Source of the DNA: Actinomycetes bacterium
Lineage (GTDB): Bacteria; Actinomycetota; Thermoleophilia; BMS3ABIN01
Direction: 5' to 3'
NCBI GenBank assembly: GCA_021787475.1
Contig: JAJYLW010000003.1
Span: 7,728 to 71,727 of the forward strand
DNA length: 64,000 nt
Shown here one piece after another: positions 1 to 7,951 of this stretch. Every line of letters begins with the position of its first letter. The first letter of the stretch is position 1. Both the position numbers and the translations under genes were made by a program. The notes under the pieces are model-generated. The model did not search any database. It saw nothing but the letters and a program-made list of their open reading frames with translations, and was not told the DNA's origin.

Positions 1-368
1 TGCCGTCCAGGCTGACTGACACCGAGGCGGCGTTTATGCCGGAGCCGGAGTCAGCGTAAGAGGCGCTGATGGTGGGCGAAGCGGTGGTTACCCAGCCGGC
101 CGGAGTAACGGCGGAGACAGTTGGGGCCTGGGAGTCTACCGAGAAGCTGCCGCTGACCTGGCTCTGGTTGCCGGCGTTATCTGCCACTGAGCCGCTGATG
201 GTGTGATTTCCCTGGCTGAGGCCCGCGGCCGGGCAGCTGACGCTGGTGGCGCTGACCGTGCAGCCCGAAAGCGGGCTGCCGTCCAGGCTGACTGACACCG
301 AGGCGGCGTTTATGCCGGAGCCGGAGTCAGCGTAAGAGGCGCTGATGGTGGGCGAAGCGGTGGTTACC
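1..368 (-). repeat. 276-bp tandem repeat unit coding for an Ig-like domain
   Basis: Bases 1-92 are identical to 277-368, giving a 276-bp period (92 codons) inside the rhodanese-FN3-Ig gene. The identity is at DNA level, not only protein level, which points to recent duplication or gene conversion. The array continues past the window edge. Confidence 0.85.
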
Positions 369-1915
369 GAGCCGGCGGGTTGAACATTGGTAACTGAAGG
401 CGGCGTTGTGTCAAGTGTCTGAAAAGTGCCCTCCGAGCTGCTTGCCGAGTTGGCGTTATCGTCGTAAGAGGTAACTTTGTAATAGTAGGTCGTGTATGGT
501 GACAGACCGGTAATTGTCCTGGCGTTGGCGCCGGAATGATCGGCATGCAAAATGGTGCTGTTGTTGGTAATCGTGTATACGCCCGACGCGGTCCCCATCT
601 GAACCTTGGCAGTAGTGGGCTCGCTGGTAGTCCAGGAAATCGTGGCCGATGTTTCGGTAACACCGCTGACGGAAGGCCCAACCATGATGGTTGGCGCAGT
701 AGTGTCAGTGGTCTCGGCGCCGCTACAGGGAGATGTGCCCAGACAGGGATAAGCGTTGCTTGGGACAACGAACTGCTCCTGCCAGTTGGGCGGCGAGGCA
801 GCATTCCATGTGGGCAGGCCAAAATGGATAGAGCCGGCGTTATAGCCAAGCATCGCGGCGCCCGTGGCGGCAAGCAGCGCCGAGCTCTGCGTGCGGTTAT
901 AAAAGATATTTTGCTTGACAGTGCTCAATTCTGCCAGGTTGCCGTAGGTACCGCCTGTGGGATCGAATAGCGTGTTAAGCGGGTCTTGAAAAGCGTATGG
1001 GAGACCAGCGCCGCTGCCGGGGCCGCTGCCGAGGTAGTAGTCTACTGTGCTCCTTAAGTCGACAGGCTGATAGCTTGCGTCATTAGTCGCACTCCATGCC
1101 GACAGGCCTGGGTTCACATGCATATCAGCGTACTGACCGGCGCACTCGGCCAGGCCGGCGTTGCTGGCCGGGTATGTGTAGCCGTCAGCTGCCGGCGCTC
1201 CGGTGGCGTTGCAGCCGCCCGGCACTGCGCTCGGCAGCGTGCCCAAGGTCGGAGTCAAAGCTGTGGTGGAATAGGGCCGGTTGCCGTTTGAAGAAGGATA
1301 AGACGGGCCCATGGAAGTGACCACGTTGTGATTCCATCCCATCCGGCCCCACTTGAGCACGTACACCTTGGGAGTAACGCTGCCGAAATAACCTGCCTGA
1401 GCCATGGCGCCGTAGGCCATGGCGACTCTGTTGGAGACATGGCCGGTCCAGCAATAGGTGATGATGTCGGTGCTCATGCCTGCGTTCTTGTGGGCCTGGA
1501 CCAAAGCCGCAAGTTGCTGCGCATTCGCGGGCAAAACGGCATTATTGTTGGCGGTAACGGCCATGGAGGTGTCGGGAATCATGCCGTTCCAACCAGAAAG
1601 GGTATCCACCAGCACGGGGGCGCTGGCGACATCAGCCCCTTCCCCCAGGAAGGTATTGTTGCCCAGCGGATCAAGGCGCGCCTTCAGCTGATCGGGGGTG
1701 ATCAGGAACCCGGCCTCGCCATCATCAGTAGATGCATACTGACTGTGGATGTAACTGTCGATTGCGCCCGCAACCGTTACCCAGTCGGCCGACTGTGCTC
1801 CCTCAGCAGGCGATGCCGGCAGGAAAATCGCTGCTAATATAATAATTGCACTTAGGGATAAAGCAACAAACGCCCATGCCAGGCATCGCAACAAACCTGC
1901 TGGTCTTGCGCTCAT
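1..1915 (-). CDS. Exported double-rhodanese protein with FN3 and Ig-like repeats (C-terminus off the window)
   Basis: The frame is open from ATG at 1915 to the window edge, so the C-terminus is missing. Residues about 10-33 form a signal or membrane segment followed by a polar secreted-type sequence. A rhodanese-like domain follows, with active-site motif YCWTGHVSNR (Cys near residue 155) and a downstream WGRMGWN. A second rhodanese-like segment has FYNRTQSSALLAATG, where the catalytic Cys is Asn (about residue 340), so it is probably inactive. An FN3-like domain (about 405-500) and bacterial Ig-like units of 92 residues follow. The Ig units resemble one in the large secreted protein at 39703-43269. 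Sulfurtransferase activity outside the cell is inference; the C-terminal repeats suggest a surface role. Confidence 0.8.
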   Translation of the reverse strand, partial: MSARPAGLLRCLAWAFVALSLSAIIILAAIFLPASPAEGAQSADWVTVAGAIDSYIHSQYASTDDGEAGFLITPDQLKARLDPLGNNTFLGEGADVASAPVLVDTLSGWNGMIPDTSMAVTANNNAVLPANAQQLAALVQAHKNAGMSTDIITYCWTGHVSNRVAMAYGAMAQAGYFGSVTPKVYVLKWGRMGWNHNVVTSMGPSYPSSNGNRPYSTTALTPTLGTLPSAVPGGCNATGAPAADGYTYPASNAGLAECAGQYADMHVNPGLSAWSATNDASYQPVDLRSTVDYYLGSGPGSGAGLPYAFQDPLNTLFDPTGGTYGNLAELSTVKQNIFYNRTQSSALLAATGAAMLGYNAGSIHFGLPTWNAASPPNWQEQFVVPSNAYPCLGTSPCSGAETTDTTAPTIMVGPSVSGVTETSATISWTTSEPTTAKVQMGTASGVYTITNNSTILHADHSGANARTITGLSPYTTYYYKVTSYDDNANSASSSEGTFQTLDTTPPSVTNVQPAGSVTTASPTISASYADSGSGINAASVSVSLDGSPLSGCTVSATSVSCPAAGLSQGNHTISGSVADNAGNQSQVSGSFSVDSQAPTVSAVTPAGWVTTASPTISASYADSGSGINAASVSVSLDG

Positions 1916-2107
1916 GAGATCCCCCCTAACCGCTCAGAAACGAGACGTCAGCTTTTGGCCTGGAACCTTTTTGAAATCAATTTTCAGAGACGGTTGATCA
2001 TCGGCATCAGCAATAAAATCTTTAGCAAATTCAGTACGATGAGATTAAGAGCAAAGCGAAAAAATGCCCTGTCGGGGCCGGTGATAAATCTCAGTCGAGG
2101 CAGTAAA

Positions 2108-2144
2108 GGCGAAAAGGGCGGCCCTCCGGGCCGCCCTTTTCGCC
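2108..2144 (-). terminator. Strong hairpin, likely bidirectional terminator
   Basis: A perfect 17-bp stem (GGCGAAAAGGGCGGCCC and its complement) closes a 3-nt loop. The A/T run within the stem gives a U-tract when read in either direction. It lies downstream of the minus-strand lipoprotein and upstream of the rhodanese gene, so it should separate the two transcripts. Confidence 0.75.
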
Positions 2145-2167
2145 TGATCTCATCGAAGAATCGCACG

Positions 2168-2314
2168 TTACGGTGTCCCCCATACCTCATTAAAGTAGCC
2201 GTTCCAGAGCACCCGCTGGGATGAGACGGAGTTGGCGGGGATGGTGTGGGCAGCGTTGGAGAATGTTTTTACCTCCACCAGACCGCCCATACGGCGGAGA
2301 CAATTTTTACCCAA
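2168..2314 (-). pseudogene. Orphan fragment of the WTWYD/ASQRV secreted repeat domain
   Basis: About 48 codons read MGGLVEV, then SSQRVLWNGYFNEV and a stop. This matches the end of the protein at 39703-43269 (MGGPVEV, ASQRVTWNGYFNEV). No signal peptide or start codon precedes it, and the upstream sequence decays. It looks like the 3' remnant of a lost paralogue. The next gene upstream is an unrelated lipoprotein with its own stop. Confidence 0.7.
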
Positions 2315-2389
2315 ACATCAAAGGAACATAGAGGAATGATATGCCCTGCCAAGATTAAAAATGATGCAGGGAACAGCCGGATTCAGCTT

Positions 2390-3079
2390 TTACGGGTAAA
2401 CCATCCAGCTTTTCCCCAGCGGCCAGGCGTCGTGGGGGACGTGGGCGCCGGCCTGGATCACATTCTGCTTCGTGGAAGCCCGGGCTACGTCGTCGGTGTA
2501 AGCGACCCACTTAAAACTTTTGGGCGAACCAATCGCCGCTTCGTTTAAAGTCAAAGTCAGCGTCGTCCCCGAGTGGGTGAACGCCCCGGGGAACTGCTGG
2601 CCAACCAACTGCGTCTTGGCACTTTCGTTAAAAAGCCCCCAGGACCAGTTGTCCTGATTCGGAAATCTGGCAAAAATGCCCCAGTCAGGCTTGCCGTCGC
2701 CGTTTACGTCAAGCAGGAACCCCCATTCCACCGCGGCGGTGTCCGCCGGCCTCGTGTCCGGGAGGCTGCCGGCGACATCCATGGTAAACTTCAGGTTCTG
2801 CCCCTCTTTTGATATCGATACGCTGTCGATCTCGGCGATGCGGGGAGCCGGCGCCGGCTGGCCGCTGGGGTTAACGGTTGCGCCCAAGTCGGCGATTGCC
2901 TCAACAACCCCCGGGGACGGTCGCGATTCGCCGCTGGGAAGCGACGTTCGGGTGTTGCCGGCGGAGCCGGAGGAACTGCCGCAGCCACTGGCAAGCAGGA
3001 ATAACGGCAGGACGCCAATCAGCGCCATGGCGATTGCGAGCCGGGTCGATGCTTTCTGAGCAGGATCTTGAAAATGCAC
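2390..3079 (-). CDS. Predicted lipoprotein with a DxNxDGxxD-type calcium loop
   Basis: 229 residues. The N-terminus has a hydrophobic segment ending in lipobox LASGC (Cys about residue 33), so it should be lipid-anchored outside the membrane. A Ser/Gly/Pro-rich linker follows, then a beta-rich domain containing DVNGDGKPDW, a calcium-loop-like motif, and a C-terminal WPLGKSWMVYP. No family is recognised with confidence. It is a single gene divergent from the phosphoesterase, with only about 50 bp between them. The ATG at 3079 has no clear ribosome site; an ATG about 17 codons later would still keep the signal peptide. Confidence 0.7.
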   Translation of the reverse strand: MHFQDPAQKASTRLAIAMALIGVLPLFLLASGCGSSSGSAGNTRTSLPSGESRPSPGVVEAIADLGATVNPSGQPAPAPRIAEIDSVSISKEGQNLKFTMDVAGSLPDTRPADTAAVEWGFLLDVNGDGKPDWGIFARFPNQDNWSWGLFNESAKTQLVGQQFPGAFTHSGTTLTLTLNEAAIGSPKSFKWVAYTDDVARASTKQNVIQAGAHVPHDAWPLGKSWMVYP

Positions 3080-3129
3080 GTTTAAAAAGAAATCGTCGTC
3101 ACATAAAATCTAACAAGACAGAGGGGTGA

Positions 3130-4920
3130 TTGCAAAGCCGCTCCAGCGTGGCGCGGCTCTTTCAATTACCCGGCGAGACCAACTGCCGGCAGCGCGGGCC
3201 GTTCGTCCGCTTATTTGATAAACGGATGGTTTGTAAGATGATCCCAAGCAGCCTGAGAAAACCCTTGGTCTGGATCCCCCTTCTTGTAATCGTTTTAGCC
3301 GCGGCCGGCGTTGCTTCCTACCTAATCTTCGTGCGTGGCGGAGGAGGGAGCCCGGCCGGCATAACCGCTGCCAATACAAACACTCGGACCGTGGCCCAGC
3401 CGGCGGCAACAGGAATCCACAAAATCAAGCATGTCGTGATCATCATGCAGGAAAACCGCTCTTTTGACAGTTATTTCGGCACCTTCCCCGGCGCCGACGG
3501 CATCCCGATGAAAGACGGCCAGCCTGCCGCCTGTGTCTCCGATCCCGCCAACGGCGGCTGCGTGCGGCCGTATCATGACACAGGCGACATGAACACGGGC
3601 GGGCCTCATGGGCAGGTCAACGCTACCGCGGATATCGACGACGGTAGGATGGACGGCTTTGTCGGCCAGGCGGAAAAGGCGGAAAGAAACTGCGCCGCAT
3701 TCGACCCTGCTTGCGCCGCGGGCGTTAAAACGGACGTGATGGGCTACCACACCGATGCCGAGATTCCCGACTACTGGAAATACGCAAAGGATTTCGTCCT
3801 CCAGGATCGCATGTTTGAGCCAAATGCTTCCTGGAGCCTGCCGGCCCACCTGTTCATGGTGTCGGCATGGTCGGCCAAATGCAGCCGGGCCGGCGACCCG
3901 CAGTCCTGTGTGAACGCGCTGCAAAGACCCGGAAACCCGCCCGATTTTAGCAAAGTAAGAAACAACATAATCAAGGCATGCAGCCAGGGGAGCGCCAGGG
4001 TATGCCAAAATGCTCTGGACGCCATTGGCATCAGCCCGGATACGGCCAAGCAGTTAAAGTCCCTGATTGCCCGGAATTGCAACCTGAATCAGAACGCCAG
4101 CCAGTTTATGAACCAATGTGAAGCAAAGCTGAAGTCGGCCAACATTCCCGAGCCGCTGAAAAACAAGCTGGTGAACGCCGCGAACAAGGTGGCCCCGCCG
4201 GACTACGCCTGGACAGATCTCACCTATCTGCTGCATGCGCAAAACGTCTCCTGGGCCTATTACGTCTACAACGGCACCGAGCCCGATTGTGAAGATGATT
4301 CGGCGATGACGTGCACCAAGGTGCCGCAAAATTCAAAGACGCCCGGCATCTGGAATCCCCTCCCCTATTTTGACACGGTCAAGCAGGACGGCCAGATGGG
4401 AAATATAAAATCACTGACCGAGTTCTTCAAAGCAGCTAAGAGCGGCGCCCTGCCCGCCGTAAGCTGGATTGACCCGGCCGGCGCCGTCAGCGAGCACCCG
4501 CCGGCGCTGGTGAGCAAAGGGCAGGCTTACGTCACCGGCCTCATCAACGCCATCATGGAGGGCCCCGACTGGGACAGCACCGCTATTTTCCTTTCCTGGG
4601 ATGACTGGGGCGGCTTTTACGACCATGCCGTTCCGCCCTCGATTGATCAAAACGGCTACGGGCTCCGCGTCCCCGGCATTGTCATCAGCCCCTACGCCAA
4701 AAAGGGTTATATCGATCATCAGACATTGAGCCATGACGCCTACCTGAAATTTATTGAAGACGATTTTCTGGGCGGCCAGAGGCTTAACCCGGCAACCGAC
4801 GGACGCCCGGACCCGAGGCCGGACGTGCGCGAGGACAATCCCGCCCTGGGAAACCTGATCAATGATTTCGATTTCAGCCAGACGCCGCGCCGCCCGGTGA
4901 TTTTAAAGCTGCATCCCTGA
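3130..4920 (+). CDS. Membrane-anchored phosphoesterase, phospholipase C / acid phosphatase AcpA family
   Basis: The family hydrolyses phosphate esters such as phospholipids outside the cytoplasm. One N-terminal membrane segment (about residues 45-66) precedes the catalytic domain. Family motifs are visible: HVVIIMQENRSFDSYFG near residue 100, DYWKYAKDFVLQDRMFEPNASWSLP, SWIDPAGAVSEHPP, and IFLSWDDWGGFYDH with downstream YGLRVPGIVISPYAKKGYIDH (given in part). A Cys-containing insert of about 130 residues lies between the second and third motifs. TTG at 3130 has a GAGGGG ribosome site; ATG 3226 or 3238 would give a more usual short N-terminus but lack a clear site. The substrate cannot be told from sequence. 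Confidence 0.88.
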   Translation: MQSRSSVARLFQLPGETNCRQRGPFVRLFDKRMVCKMIPSSLRKPLVWIPLLVIVLAAAGVASYLIFVRGGGGSPAGITAANTNTRTVAQPAATGIHKIKHVVIIMQENRSFDSYFGTFPGADGIPMKDGQPAACVSDPANGGCVRPYHDTGDMNTGGPHGQVNATADIDDGRMDGFVGQAEKAERNCAAFDPACAAGVKTDVMGYHTDAEIPDYWKYAKDFVLQDRMFEPNASWSLPAHLFMVSAWSAKCSRAGDPQSCVNALQRPGNPPDFSKVRNNIIKACSQGSARVCQNALDAIGISPDTAKQLKSLIARNCNLNQNASQFMNQCEAKLKSANIPEPLKNKLVNAANKVAPPDYAWTDLTYLLHAQNVSWAYYVYNGTEPDCEDDSAMTCTKVPQNSKTPGIWNPLPYFDTVKQDGQMGNIKSLTEFFKAAKSGALPAVSWIDPAGAVSEHPPALVSKGQAYVTGLINAIMEGPDWDSTAIFLSWDDWGGFYDHAVPPSIDQNGYGLRVPGIVISPYAKKGYIDHQTLSHDAYLKFIEDDFLGGQRLNPATDGRPDPRPDVREDNPALGNLINDFDFSQTPRRPVILKLHP

Positions 4921-4923
4921 CGC

Positions 4924-4937
4924 GCGTTTCACGTTTC
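4924..4937. repeat. Short heptamer tract
   Basis: Two 7-base units of the form RCGTTTC stand after the phosphoesterase stop, and a related CGCGTTT follows near 4951. This is one of several heptamer-period tracts at gene ends in this window. The rest of 4921-5109 shows no gene. Confidence 0.45.
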
Positions 4938-5109
4938 ACATAATAACGCTCCGCGTTTTACAAAAAAACGGCCGAATTATCAAAAGAAAAGAGGCCGGGA
5001 ATAAAACCAGGTTGCAGGGCAAGGCGGTTTGCCGCCGCAGCCGGCTTGAAATTGGCCGGCCAGTAGCCTATAAAATGTAACCCGGTTTGCAATAATCCAA
5101 TCTCTTTGA

Positions 5110-5997
5110 TTGATTCCATTGAACTACGAGCAGCTTCCAGCCAAAACATTAAGACCTGAAAGGAAATTCCGCCGCCGCAGGGCGTTTTTTCTTATCGGGA
5201 TTGTGATAATTCTGGCGGGAGCGGCGGCGGCTTCGCTAATGATCGTCAGGTCAAGAGACGGGGCCGCCAGGCCCAAAGCCGCTGCTCCTTCTCCCGGCGA
5301 CAGGCAATCCGGCGCTTCCGGACAAGCGCCGGCGCCGGTCCAGATCCCCATCACCCGCGACCTATCCGGAACGGTAATCTGCCTTGACCCGGCCCGGGCC
5401 TCCAACCTCAATGATGAGACGGAAGATGTGGGACCCGGCTCCACCAGGACTGTGGCAATGGGCCCTCCGGGGATCAGCGGCGCCAACCCGGCCATCAAGG
5501 ATTATGAGGTAAACCTTGACATAGCCACTGACCTGCAAAAGCTTCTTCAGGCGCAGGGCGCCGATGTCGTCATGACAAGGACCGGCAATGTCTACTACGG
5601 CGGCGGCCGCGACCGCGCCAACGTCGCCAATCAGGCCGGAGCCGACCTGCTGGTCGCAATCGACGTAGGATCATCGGACGACCACTCCAAACAGGGGGTA
5701 AGCACGGCGGCGCCGGCGCTGGTGTACGGCTGGACCGACGATATCTACCGGAAAAGCAGTACCGCCGCGTTCACGATCCAGTCTTTCCTGGTGAGGGACC
5801 TGGGCGCGCTCAACCAGGGCATAAATCAAAGAAGCGACTATCCTGAATTTAACTGGTCCAATGTCCCCGCCGTGGAGGTGCAGGCGGGCTACCTGACCAA
5901 CCCTGATGAGGACACCAGACTGGGATCGCCTGATTACCAGCAGAAAGTGGCGGCCGCCCTCCTCGATGGCATCGATCTTTACTTCTCCAAAAAATAA
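5110..5997 (+). CDS. Membrane-anchored amidase_3-fold protein lacking zinc ligands (probable pseudoenzyme)
   Basis: 295 residues: a basic N-terminus, one membrane segment (about 24-45), a Pro/Ala-rich linker, then a domain matching N-acetylmuramoyl-L-alanine amidase family 3 from about residue 90. The family needs His in DPGHGG, a Glu, His in SIHAN and a catalytic Glu near VLVExxF. Here these read LDPARAS (His to Arg), YEVNLDIA (Glu kept), VAIDVGSS (His to Asp) and PAVEVQAGYLTNP (Glu to Gln). Cell-wall hydrolysis is therefore unlikely. A peptidoglycan-sensing or regulatory role, as known for mycobacterial CwlM, is inference. TTG at 5110 (or TTG 5119) starts the frame without a clear ribosome site. 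Confidence 0.8.
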   Translation: MIPLNYEQLPAKTLRPERKFRRRRAFFLIGIVIILAGAAAASLMIVRSRDGAARPKAAAPSPGDRQSGASGQAPAPVQIPITRDLSGTVICLDPARASNLNDETEDVGPGSTRTVAMGPPGISGANPAIKDYEVNLDIATDLQKLLQAQGADVVMTRTGNVYYGGGRDRANVANQAGADLLVAIDVGSSDDHSKQGVSTAAPALVYGWTDDIYRKSSTAAFTIQSFLVRDLGALNQGINQRSDYPEFNWSNVPAVEVQAGYLTNPDEDTRLGSPDYQQKVAAALLDGIDLYFSKK

Positions 5998-6698
5998 CCG
6001 GTCCAGACAACGTAATAAAGAATTCCGATCGCGGAAGTGGCAATCACGGTGCCCGCGATCAGCTTGATGCCCAGATGCTTGTGGATGTACTTTTTTTTCT
6101 GATAGAAGCGGACGAGAAAGGTGACCACGATCAGGGCAATCACGGCAAAACCGGCCAGCCTGAAAATATGAAAAAACGCAAGCACAGCGTCAATGTTCTT
6201 GCCAAAATAATAAGTGACCATAGCGACCAGAGTGACGAAAGAGGCGGCGGCGGCAAGATTGAAGGCGACAAACTTTTTGTAAGGCATGTGCGAGATGCCG
6301 GCAATCAGGGCGGCGGTAATCCTGGTGGTGGCGAAGAAGTGGGCGCTGTAAACCGTGCGGCCACCCTTCTCCCGGAACAGGGTCTCCATGTAATCCAGCT
6401 TGCCCTTGTCGATGCGGACATAGCGCCCGTACTTCTCCACCAGCGGCCGGCCGCCGAACCTGCCGATGAAAAAACCGATGTTGTCGCCGGTGGCGTCTCC
6501 CAGGATCGCGATCGGAATGACAAGCCATATTTTCAGCACTCCCTGGCCGGCAAAAAAGGAAAGCACGATCAGGGCCGTCTCTGCCGGGACGGGAATGCCC
6601 GCATTCTCCAGCATCATGCCGAAAAAGGCGACGAGATAGCCGTAGGAGTTAATCCAGGGCGAGATGAGATTAATGTAATGCTGGGATTCCGGGCTCAT
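5979..6698 (-). CDS. DedA/VTT-family integral membrane protein
   Basis: 239 residues with five or six hydrophobic segments. The family motif ENAGIPVPAETAL near residue 31, GDNIGFFIGRFGG near 91 and an FATTRITAALIAGISHMP segment near 140 are typical of DedA proteins. Some members act as lipid flippases or scramblases (undecaprenyl phosphate recycling) or in proton-dependent homeostasis. It converges with the amidase-like gene and overlaps its end by 19 bp. The exact substrate cannot be assigned. Confidence 0.88.
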   Translation of the reverse strand: MSPESQHYINLISPWINSYGYLVAFFGMMLENAGIPVPAETALIVLSFFAGQGVLKIWLVIPIAILGDATGDNIGFFIGRFGGRPLVEKYGRYVRIDKGKLDYMETLFREKGGRTVYSAHFFATTRITAALIAGISHMPYKKFVAFNLAAAASFVTLVAMVTYYFGKNIDAVLAFFHIFRLAGFAVIALIVVTFLVRFYQKKKYIHKHLGIKLIAGTVIATSAIGILYYVVWTGYFLEK

Positions 6699-6739
6699 GA
6701 GAAAAATTTATTTGGGAAGTGTGGTGAAAGAAGAGGGCG

Positions 6740-7618
6740 TCACCCGGTTTTAGAGAAGTCTTCCGGCATATCAACCTCCTCTGTGTAAACCTGGTTCTGG
6801 CCGCGCGCCACCGCCTCATTTAACCGCGCGGCGGCTATCCGGACCAGCCGGTCGGCGCTGACCGCATCCCGGCCAAAAGTTGACAGGCCGATTGAGGCGG
6901 TAACGCTGCGCCCGATACGGGAGTCGGCAAAAGTGGAGCAGCTCAGCCTGATGCTTGACCTGATATTCTCGGCTGCCTTGACGGCGCTGTTAAAATCCTT
7001 TGCCAACAACAGCGAAAACCGCTCGTCCCCATACCGGGAAACGACATCGTTCCCGCCCACCTCCTCCTGGATAAGGCCGGAGACCTTTCGGAGGAGGTAA
7101 TCGCTTTCCTGTTTGCCAAATTCCTTGCGGTAATCGTCGAAATCATCGACGGCGGCAAGCAGAACCGTGAGCTGGGACGCCGCGCTTCTTAAGCTGCCGG
7201 CCCGGATCTGGAGATAGGCATGGAAGAATGCAGATGAATACAAGCCGGTGAGATCGTCAACAGTGGACTGGCGCCGCAACTTGAGCACTTCGCTGTACTC
7301 GCTGGTAAACAGGCTGTAAAACCCAAAAGCGAACAGGATGACAAAGACGGCTTCCGTTGATTCATAAAAAACCTCGAGGTCAATGTCCGCTATCTCCTTC
7401 ACCGCTCCGATCGTCTCGGCGGCGGCAAAGGCGATAGCGGCCAGGCTCAAAAACAGCCACGAACGTTTGCGCGCATCCCGGGATATGGACGGCAGGATCC
7501 GCAGGGCAAAGTAAAAGGCAACCAAAGCGATAACAAGATTAAAAGTCTCGATGAACCCGAGGAACAGGTCCTCCCCGGTGGCGCTGGTTTGAGCGATGAA
7601 ATGCGCAGTCGCTAACAA
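6740..7618 (-). CDS. Membrane GGDEF-domain protein with degenerate active site
   Basis: 292 residues: two or three N-terminal membrane segments (to about residue 110), then a GGDEF domain starting at STVDDLTGLYSSAFF. The signature loop aligned to RYGGDEF is RYGDERF, so the GG(D/E)EF motif becomes GDERF; the substrate-binding aspartate region reads DDFDDYRKEF. Diguanylate cyclase activity is doubtful, and a GTP- or c-di-GMP-sensing role is possible (inference). It follows a GGDEF/HD-GYP gene on the same strand after a 333-bp gap holding a repeat element. The TTG at 7618 is the likely start. Confidence 0.82.
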   Translation of the reverse strand: MLATAHFIAQTSATGEDLFLGFIETFNLVIALVAFYFALRILPSISRDARKRSWLFLSLAAIAFAAAETIGAVKEIADIDLEVFYESTEAVFVILFAFGFYSLFTSEYSEVLKLRRQSTVDDLTGLYSSAFFHAYLQIRAGSLRSAASQLTVLLAAVDDFDDYRKEFGKQESDYLLRKVSGLIQEEVGGNDVVSRYGDERFSLLLAKDFNSAVKAAENIRSSIRLSCSTFADSRIGRSVTASIGLSTFGRDAVSADRLVRIAAARLNEAVARGQNQVYTEEVDMPEDFSKTG

Positions 7619-7779
7619 TGATTGTTCCTGTGAAGTTATCGGGATTGTCCCGGCTGCCGGCGCCAGAGACGTGACGACAGGATTTTCTTTCGGCAGAAAA
7701 AACTGCCGGATATTCAGTAATTCTTCTGAAAAACAAGGTGGAAGTCAATCAACAGTAATGCAGGTATGTTCAAATGGTT

Positions 7780-7862
7780 CACCTAGGGGCCGATCCGGCA
7801 GGTAATTAGTGGCGAGGCCTCTGCAGCCCACGGCAGGATGCACCTGCCGGGATAGGTCTAAC
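7780..7862 (-). repeat. Dispersed structured element, copy C
   Basis: Read on the minus strand this matches parts of 46773-46894: a left block CCCGGCA..TGCATCCTGC and a right block GGCCTCGCC..AATTACCTGCCGG-ATCGGC. A 9-bp stem (7795-7803 with 7842-7850) encloses an inner GTGG/CCAC stem. It lies in the leader of the degenerate GGDEF gene. The rest of the 7619-7951 gap shows no gene. Confidence 0.6.
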
Positions 7863-7951
7863 GATGGCCTTCGCCAAAGAGAGAGGACAGGAAGAAGCAG
7901 CGGGAAAAAGGCCATTCTCAGGGCCGCGCCAGCGCGAGGAATCACCGGCGG

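Noticed and set aside
7870-7910. Possible SRP RNA core (GGAAGAAGCAGC-like text)
   Set aside because: The GGTCAGG partner and the helix 8 internal loops are absent, so the likeness is chance.
7619-7951. Known c-di-GMP riboswitch before the GGDEF gene
   Set aside because: The conserved GEMM core sequences are missing on both strands; the structured repeat there belongs to a three-copy family instead.
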